Source: Poecilobothrus nobilitatus
Lineage: Eukaryota; Arthropoda; Insecta; Diptera; Dolichopodidae
Direction: 5' to 3'
NCBI GenBank assembly: GCA_947095535.1
Contig: OX352772.1
Coordinates: 147,874,568-147,938,567 of the forward strand
DNA: 64,000 nucleotides
Notes under the pieces: generated by a model
Database searches by the model: none
What the model was told of the DNA's origin: nothing
What the model saw: the letters and a program-made list of their open reading frames with translations, nothing else
Translations under genes and position numbers: made by a program
In this document: positions 57,101 to 64,000 of the stretch, piece by piece
How positions within the stretch are numbered: position 1 is the stretch's first letter
How the letters are laid out: each line of letters begins with the position of its first letter

Positions 57101-58764
57101 GGTATATTTCATCATTTACTTTATGATTTACATCAAGACTCAATTTATATTTATTATTTGCTCTCACAAATTAACACATTTCCAATCACTTGTTTTACAA
57201 TCCTTCATTTTATGTTCACCTCCACATCTCAGACAATTTTCGGTTTTAGCAATACAGTTTTGAGATTTATGGTTGTATCGTAAGTATTTATTACATTTTC
57301 TATCATCATAATTCTCATAGATATGTGCAAAATATATCCCATCCTATTTTTATTCTACATGTCTTTAAAATTGTTATAGTCTTCAAAATATTCAATTCGA
57401 CAATCGCATTAAATGATACTTCTGCAGAATGAAAACTTGACTTTTTTTTTTGTTTTACTTACTCTAACAATTTTTATTTCATCCCTAAATGAGATATAAT
57501 TTTGAGCTACTTCATTATTCATCCGAAGTAAAAACTACCAATATTTTAGAATTTCTATTTTTTGGTGTTATATTATTTTAATAGCTTTATATTATAACAG
57601 CTTTATAATTATCTTTTAAGTTATTTTCAGCTACAGTCCCGTCGCTTTTATTCAATATTCCCGTTTACTGGGTCAAATTGACGTTTCAATTGCATTTTAG
57701 TTGCGTCAGCTGTTTGTATTTTTTTAGGTTTTACTATTACTATTGGACCTTTCATTACCAATTCAACAAGTTTGTTTTTTTTTTCAATTTTGCTATTATT
57801 GTTTAAGTTAAATTCTTTAAAACTTTTCTCACCTTGTATTTTGCAGTCTTCTGTCATTTTACTTATTTTACTAAGTTCAACTACACTTTCATAATATGAA
57901 CCTTTATTTAATTTTATTATTGAGTTACTCTTTATTGCTTTCATTAATTAGCTTAGTATTAGTTATAGTGCTTTTCTTTATTAGCATGTTTGAAAATTAT
58001 AATTGAAGTTGTTACTAATATCAAAACCTTAAGCCATTTCAGTTCATGAATGTTTGTCTTTAGAGTAGCATCGTCTCTTAAAATTCATGTATGATTCTTT
58101 ACATGGATATTAAGTCTTTATAATAATGTTCGCCTTTACAGTTAACGCATCAATGCTATGCTTTATCAACAAAGTTCGTTGTTGCATGATTTTCGGAGCA
58201 ATAGGCACATAAAGCTTGGATATTACAGTGCTTAGATCAGTGCCCAAATAGTTCACAATAGCATCACTGTGCAGGCTTGCTAGTGTGTTTAATTTTGTAT
58301 GCAAACACCTAACCTTGGTGTGATCAATATACTAGTATTGTTGTTTCAATTGTTGTAGTATGATAGTTTTACTTGCAAATTATACCACGTAAATTACTGT
58401 TTTAAGAACAAATTTAGTTGATTTTCCAATTGTTTTTGCTTCCGTGCATTGTAAGCCAACGTTAGTTAAAATGATTTTGACTTGATCATTAGACATTTTT
58501 TCTAACACTAACAGCTTTTCACGGTTAGTGTCTTTTGAATTATATGAAAAATATTCATGTTTGCTTTCTGTTAATAGGGTACGTTTTTTATTATAAACAT
58601 CAAAAGTTTTCAAAAAATATTTTATACCAATTGATATAGTTTTTATGTAATAGAACGGTTACATAAATAGTTAACAATTTTTTTTTTTTCTAAAAAGTCA
58701 TCGTTAGAATTCGTTTGCTCTTTTCTTTTTGATTATTTTCAACATTTGTATTTTTATCAGACAT
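57100..58764 (-). pseudogene. LINE Q ORF1 with CCHC zinc knuckle
   Basis: Minus strand. Best evidence is a C-L-R-C-G-G-E-H-K-M-K-D-C zinc knuckle (57205-57245) preceded by another Cys-rich segment (S-Q-N-C). The frame 57944-57648 is Lys-rich and contains a P-V-N-G-N-I-E segment similar in style to Jockey/I ORF1 proteins. Further upstream, 58613-58380 and 58304-58110 are short minus frames I do not recognise; an ATG at 58764 opens a Lys-rich start (M-S-D-K-N-T-N-V). Whether these belong to the same ORF1 is inferred from order and strand only. Confidence 0.5.
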
Positions 58765-58769
58765 ATCTG

Positions 58770-59240
58770 TATCTTTATCTGTAATAAATTGTTTGCAACG
58801 GCAAGAAACAATTATTATTTTTATTTATAATATTACCTTTCACATTATTTACAGTGCAATGCATTTTAGGATGTTTTGATCATTTTTAAGCAATGCATTT
58901 TAGGATGTTTTGATCAAGTAAAAGCATTCTTTTAATCACCAATTTAAGCTAAAATTAATTTTAATTAATTAAACGAGGAAGTACAGTTGCGTTTGTCAAC
59001 TCTTAAATTCCCATACGAACCCGTTTAGTATGTTCATATAGGCATTCATTCATCAGTGACACATACGATATGTAAATAAACATGATTTATAAGTATGTAT
59101 ACCAATATCATATAAATACAAATTTTTCAAGCAACCGTTAATTTTTTATTTATTCAAATTTTTTTGTACTATGCATTATCATTCTCAACAATGTTAAATT
59201 ATCGATTAAAATTGATTAAAATCAAGTTACATTTTTGTCC
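58770..59240. other. AT-rich DNA, no gene seen
   Basis: Includes a 30-base direct repeat GCAATGCATTTTAGGATGTTTTGATCA at ~58857 and ~58889. No gene supported. Confidence 0.5.
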
Positions 59241-59870
59241 ATTTTAAGGTAACCCTATATTATTAAAAAAAGTTACTAACAGAAATAAAAGTATAATGTT
59301 GGAGCTTTAATTTTTATGTTTTACTTCCAAAAAATTTTATAGGTGTTCAAGTTACACATCTTCAAAAATTAAGAATTTTCAGGTTTGACCCCTTACAGCT
59401 TCTAAACGGGGGGCGATAGAAAAAAATTTTTTGAAATTACTTATACTTATTTTAATAAGATCTAACTTCTGTCAAATTCAATTTCAAGTTTCTAACTTAA
59501 ACTGTTTAGAAGGGTTAAAGAATTTTACAATAATTCAGTTTCGCATAACGGTAAATTAAGACACGGTGTATATTTTGGCACACGTATACATTTATCACAT
59601 GACACAAGTATATATTTATTATATACATACATATTTGTAAAGATCATAACTGTAGCTATAGTTTGGAATTCAGATTGAAGATATTCCTTATAAAACTTGT
59701 GTTATAACTATTTAAATATAGAGCTTTTTCGAAATGGAAGGGGGGGAGTAGGGGGTTGTAGTTCCGTAACGGCGGTGGTGGATCGAGGTGTAAAATATTG
59801 GGTGGGTTAGTTGGCCCAAGCGTTATAAAAAAGTGTGTAGGTTTCCACTTCACTCTGAGGAACTACACCC
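59240..59870 (+). repeat. Unclassified dispersed repeat, copy 2
   Basis: Diverged relative of 19180-19740. Shared motifs are GGAGCTTTAATTTTTATG/GAACCTTTAATTTTCATG, TTTATAGGTG.TCAAGTTACA and GGTTGTAGTTCCGTAACGG (~59753). A 65-codon minus frame here is proline-rich only because of G-runs on the + strand. Confidence 0.45.
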
Positions 59871-60189
59871 AAAGCGTTACATGTGTATGTACATATTATC
59901 CACTGTAAGCAAGTGTATACGTATTTGATAAAGTTTATTTTTTACGTTACAATTTACAAATTTAATTTCTTAATATGATTTTTTTTTATTAAAAAAGGTG
60001 AAGTAATTAAAAACATGTTCAAAAATAAGTTTCTGCCTAGTAGCGGATCAAAACTAGCACTAATAGTAAGAATTTTGAAAGGTAAAACAGAGAATTTGTC
60101 TTGAATTGATATCAATGTTAATTCAGACAACTTAAATAACGAAGGCTGTACTTTGAATTCTCCAATTATTAATGTAACGGACAAATAAT

Positions 60190-60990
60190 GTGAACTAAAT
60201 CAACGGGAACAAAGGTTGGTTGTCAAAGAACAACAATTAATTTCTCTGGGTGTAACTACCGGTAGGGCTTTGAAACTCGGATGGCGGAAAAGCATTGAAC
60301 TTTTTCCAGATTTCGATCCAGATGACAAAAGCAGTCTCACATTGGATTGATCAATTTGAAAACTGGATTTGATTAGCCTGACGAATTAGTATTAAATGCG
60401 TGGTGTTTAAAATAAAAGGGACCGCTAAACTCTGGTTTGATTCCCCTCAAAAAATCATAGTAGTTGGTATTTACTATTATTGTATTACCTTTACTTATTA
60501 TTATATTTCATTTTTATTATTATCTTGTTTTTTAATCTATATCATTCAGAACCAAAATAAACATATATTATAGTTTTTTTTTTTCGTATTAAAATTACAA
60601 ACAAAAAATAATTTTACTTATTATTATTTTCTTTATTTTTTAATCTACACCTACCGAAGCATTCAGAACCAAAATAAACATGTATTATGGCTTTTTTTTT
60701 TGTTTCCTTATTAAAATTACAAACAAACAATATTATTACTTCTCATATTTACGCTATGCCTTTATTTCATCCACTTCTGCATTAGTTAACATGGGACATT
60801 CACCCGTTATTTTGGTGAAGAGTTAAAAATGCATTTTGAAGCTAAGCAAAATGAAGCAAGTTACCATTCAGTAATGCAAAGAATAAAACAACAGACAAAT
60901 GAGGCAACCCAGCATTATATTGATAATAAACCAGATAGGTTAAAATCCTAAGTTTAGTGAACCGGTTATAATTCGTTATATTAATAAAGG
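60190..60990 (+). pseudogene. gag: Retrotransposon gag fragment
   Basis: Plus-strand pieces: F-P-D-F-D-P-D-D-K-S (60302-60335), K-I-K-G-T-A-K-L-W-F-D-S (60405-60445) and, after an AT-rich insertion, H-F-E-A-K-Q-N-E-A-S-Y-H-S (60830-60870) followed by I-I-R-Y-I-N-K-G-L-E-N-T (60970-61005). The G-T-A-K/L-W signature and the L/Q-rich helical part fit LTR-retrotransposon capsid (Gag). Stops and frameshifts abound. No pol is next to it. Confidence 0.6.
60470..60740 (+). repeat. 117-bp tandem repeat inside the gag fragment
   Basis: CATTCAGAACCAAAATAAACAT occurs at 60543 and 60660, and the flanking poly(T) and ATTAAAATTACAAACAAA blocks repeat with the same 117-base offset. It splits the gag relic. 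Confidence 0.8.
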
Positions 60991-61004
60991 ACTGGAAAAT
61001 ACTA

Positions 61005-61640
61005 AACTGCAAAATTTATTAAAAATAAGTAGCTATAAATCTATTATTTTTACTATTGCTATATTATGTTACTATTTTTACTATAATCAGGATTATTTTT
61101 TTACTATTGTTAACACTTCGATAATTTTTCTTTTTTAGATAACAAAGTATATTACTTTCTTTTTTAGATAACAAAGTATAAATAGAGAAAAACCGAACAT
61201 TGCAAACACAACGCAATGCATGCATCACATTTTAAGATGCAATATATGCAAAAGAGAGTAACAAAATAATATAAAATGTTATTTATGTAACAAATGTGGA
61301 TACATATATGGCGAGAAATTGTAAATCAACAAAGGCAGTTAATTTTACAAAAAAAAATGAATCAATTTATCAAGCATATATACGTATATGTATGTATAAT
61401 ATATGTTTATTTTGGTTTATATATGTTTATTTATTTATTTATTTATATGTTTATAATATATATAAATTTTTTTTTTTTGAGAATGAATTAAAGAAAATGA
61501 AAACTAAAACTAAGTAAATATGTAATGCATTACAAAAAGAAAAGGATAATTAATTTAATTTAAGTAAAATAAAACGTTAACGTTAATAGAAGAAAAGACG
61601 TGATGATAAAATACAACAAAGACGAATAAACTTTTAATTA
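61005..61640. other. AT-rich DNA with a TTTA microsatellite
   Basis: TTTATTTATTTATTTA at ~61428-61444; no supported gene. Small frames at 61294-61517 are low-complexity. Confidence 0.5.
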
Positions 61641-61760
61641 TGGATTTTGGCATCGTCCTTTTTAATAGTACTAGATATTACGAATTTTGGTATCGTCCTT
61701 TCCAATAATAGTAGGATTTAAGGATTTTGGTATCCTCCTTTCTAATAATACTAGATATTG
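61641..61760 (+). repeat. 40-bp tandem repeat, three units
   Basis: GGATTTTGGCATCGTCC (61642), GAATTTTGGTATCGTCC (61682) and GGATTTTGGTATCCTCC (61722) start units of exactly 40 bases ending in AATA(G/C)TA...GATATTA-like text. Confidence 0.85.
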
Positions 61761-62019
61761 TGGGTACACGAATCATTTGGGAAGAATTATCAATCAAGAA
61801 AGCGGAATGTGACAGCTTCTTTTTTCGATATATGAAAATATTGATTAGTTTTAAGAAAACCGGCAACATTGGTTTTTTTTGTTTTTTTTCTTGCCACCTC
61901 TATAAGAAACGTAGGGCATCCACTAAGTTATTTATTATTCATATTTGACTAAGTTTCAGTTTCTGAAATTATTAATTTCCCTAAGCCGTGAATTACTCAG
62001 CTATAGCTATTGTACAAGA
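61761..62019. other. No gene seen
   Basis: Short frames on both strands without recognisable features. Confidence 0.4.
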
Positions 62020-62549
62020 CTATGGAACGTTTCTTTTTGTAGCTTCTAAAGCGCCTATTGTTTCTGGTTTAGCAGCACAAATCAATGACTTCACATAACT
62101 CCTTTTTGGAGGCCAATTAATTGGACTATTTCTCGAAAAAATGTTATCAACAAATCTTTCTTTCAATGAATCAATTGTTGCGGTAACAGTATGAGGTGTA
62201 GAACCATCTCGTTGAAAACAAAAATTTTTTGTGTCGATACCATTCAAATTTTAAAACAAAAAATCACTGATCATTGATCTGTAACGAGCATCATTCACTG
62301 TAGCATTAGGTTCAGCAACGCTTTTAAAGAAATATAAACCGATGATGCCTCCGGAGTGTAAACCACACCATACATTTGCACGATACATATTTCAGGATAC
62401 AATGAAACCTGCTGAATTTCTTGAGGATTGTTTTCGCTCCACATGCCGCAATTTTGCTTGTTTACGTAGTAGTTCAACCAAAAATGAGCTTCACCATCCC
62501 TGATAATACCAAATTTCCCAATTCCAATTTCCCCAATCATCGTTCCCAT
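62020..62549 (-). pseudogene. Mariner-like (Tc1/mariner) transposase fragment
   Basis: Minus strand: 62549-62295 carries G-E-A-H-F-W-L-N-Y-Y-V-N-K-Q-N-C and W-S-E-N-N-P, matching the first catalytic region (normally S-D-E-A-H-F) of an insect DDE transposase; here I read R-D-G-E-A-H. After a break, 62247-62020 has F-Q-R-D-G-S-T-P-H-T (second Asp) and N-S-P-I-N-W-P-P, then skips the D-L-T-P-L-D-Y-F-L-W-G block that holds the third acidic residue. Both N-terminal DNA-binding domain and termini are missing. No inverted terminal repeats seen. Confidence 0.75.
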
Positions 62550-64000
62550 ATGACTATCCCCAAAACCGAGCTGTTCATTTGTATTAAAGGTCCCATCCTA
62601 AAGTTTGGCTTTAAAATAGAGGTGGTCTTGGTTGGTCCAACACCAACACTTGGTTTTAATCCCCATTTTTTATCTAACATTTTCCTAGAACAATATAGGG
62701 CTACACAGTCTTTTTTGGCTCTTTTTTTGGTATTGAGCCTCCACTTTAGTTTCGGGTCAAGTAAAACTCCTAGGTATTTATCATTTGGGGCTAAATTCAT
62801 ATATACACCATTCATTCTAGGATTGGTGAATTCCGGGATGTTTGTCCTGTTGGTGAATAGCTTTAGATCTGTTTTGTCCGAGTTGGCGGAGAGGCCACAT
62901 CCATTGGCCCATCTACTAACTTTTCTCAAAGTTCTCTCCATAATTACATTAATTATATCAAGAAACTTTCCAGACACTAATACTGCTAGATCATTTGCAT
63001 ATACAATGTCTTTGATTCCCTTCCCTTGAAGTTATATAAGTATTCCATTCATTACTGGAAGCCACAGTAGTGATGATAGCACCTCACCATGGAGTGTGCT
63101 TCTACTTAGTCTTCTAGTAATTTTATGATTATCCAATTCCGACTGGATCATTCTTGATTGCAACATATTAACAAACAACTGACGAAGACCAGTTTCTGCC
63201 CCTAAATCTTGCAGTGAATTCTGTATGGCCGTTACATGCACATTATATAAGACACCTTCTATGTCTAGAATAGCAGCCAATGTATATTCCTTGTACTTTA
63301 TCGATTGTTCCACGTCCCGCACTATTTCACTTAGTGCAGTCGCGGTTGACTTGCCCTTATAATAGGCACTCTCTAGTACTCTTCTAAGTTCGAACTGGAG
63401 TGTTCTTTCGAGAGTTTTCAATAAAAAGTATGATTGACTGATCGGCCTAAATTCGTTAGCGGTTTCGTGCCCTCTTTTACCAGATTTTGGTATAAAGATC
63501 ACGTTTACCCGCCTCCATTGCAGGGGAATATAACCCCTGTAGAAAACAGCTTAGTAATTAATGGAACTAGAAGCCTTCTACGATCTGAAATAAGGTCTAA
63601 ACTTGTAGATTTGTATGGAGCGAAGTGACCAATTGCCCAAGGAACCATGTCCCTCCTTATGACTGAGTTAACCCATTTGCCAGGACCACGTTGGACTTTC
63701 CTGTTAACCGATTGGTTGATCACATGGATTTTCTCAATGAACTCTGGAAAATGGGTATGCGCTAAAAAGATCTAGGGTTTCAGCAGCTGAATCAGTCGAT
63801 GTCCCTTCCACATTTCTTAGGAAAGAGGGATTGTAGTGTTCTCTAGATAAGCTCTCTAGATAAGTCTGGCTGAGTCTGTTCTGCTTTGATTTGATTTACA
63901 GATATCCTTCCATGATTGGGTTTTAGCCAATCGGATTGCTTTCTTGTATTCCCTAAGTTGGTCCTTATGGAGTTGTGACTTATTCTGCTTGTAACAGATA
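62550..64000 (-). pseudogene. Jockey/R1-group LINE T reverse transcriptase, runs off the window
   Basis: Minus strand from 64000: a basic linker (63990-63850) with R-E-Y-K-K-A-I-R-L-A-K; 63723-63505 with the S-D-R-R-R/G-P-D region; 63502-63032 with F-I-P-K-S-G-K, F-R-P-I-S, Y-Y-K-G-K-S-T-A-T-A-L and A-A-I-L-D-I-E-G-V; then V-Y-A-N-D-L-A-V-L with a catalytic box Y-A-N-D (62990-63001) instead of Y-A-D-D; and C-terminal 62977-62550 with K-Y-L-G-V-L-L-D-P-K-L-K-W. Only two or three frame breaks. Its 3' end is cut by the mariner fragment at ~62550. Confidence 0.8.

Noticed and set aside
59656..59853. Pro-rich 65-codon minus-strand frame
   Set aside because: Falls in the dispersed repeat; prolines come from G-runs.
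62421..63029. 202-codon plus-strand frame
   Set aside because: Antisense to the LINE T C-terminus and the transposase relic, both with clear motifs on the minus strand.
1..64000. A previously undescribed multi-gene system
   Set aside because: Every coding block with recognisable motifs fits a known transposon or virus-derived family; no cluster of unrelated co-directional intact genes is present.

Overview
The window looks like a stretch of a very AT-rich insect nuclear genome that is almost wholly made of decayed transposable elements. I see no intact host gene, rRNA or free-standing tRNA gene, and no bacterial gene organisation. The insect assignment rests on the element families: env-bearing Ty3/Gypsy elements of the errantivirus type, Jockey/CR1-like and RTE-like LINEs, a mariner-like transposase relic and a tRNA-derived SINE with pol III boxes. 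I cannot name the species.

Layout. 1-5160 (+): the 3' two thirds of an env-bearing Gypsy element (A) with gag tail, pol, env and 3' LTR; gag and pol are joined by a TTTTTTA slippery heptamer. 5300-8577 (+): relic of a large protein-primed family B DNA polymerase of the Polinton/Maverick/adintovirus kind. 8578-9675: AT-rich DNA with a 237-bp tandem repeat. 9675-19037 (-): second env-bearing Gypsy element (B), with part of both LTRs, whose integrase is split by a nested LINE (12360-15476, +). 19038-23200: an unclassified dispersed repeat, a minisatellite and the 5' half of a third Gypsy element (C, -). 23247-23340: a CpG-rich island.

23565-36410: LINE pieces, three env/LTR remnants related to element A, two SINE copies and a minisatellite. 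The outer parts form a large imperfect inverted repeat (26465-27590 against 35324-36410, with env/LTR remnants in the same mirrored order inside). 36540-37570 (-): relic of an apparently multi-copy insect gene family of unknown function. 37655-49990: seven LINE fragments on both strands, one apparently a chimera (junction near 43650). 49990-52670: AT-rich DNA with a 90-bp duplication. 52670-58764 (-): two LINEs in tandem with different ORF1 types (PHD finger plus coiled coil; zinc knuckle). 58800-62000: AT-rich DNA, a second copy of the dispersed repeat, a gag relic, and 117-bp and 40-bp tandem repeats. 62020-62549 (-): mariner-like transposase relic. 62550-64000 (-): a LINE reverse transcriptase that runs off the window.

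How the parts work together: within each element gag, pol and env, or ORF1 and ORF2, were co-expressed for retrotransposition. Nearly all now carry stops, frameshifts or deletions. The best preserved reading frames are pol and env of element A and the reverse transcriptase of the LINE at 52670-55830. I found no convincing new multi-gene system. The most notable items are the inverted duplication, the SINE pair, the polymerase relic, the frameshift site and the PHD-type ORF1.
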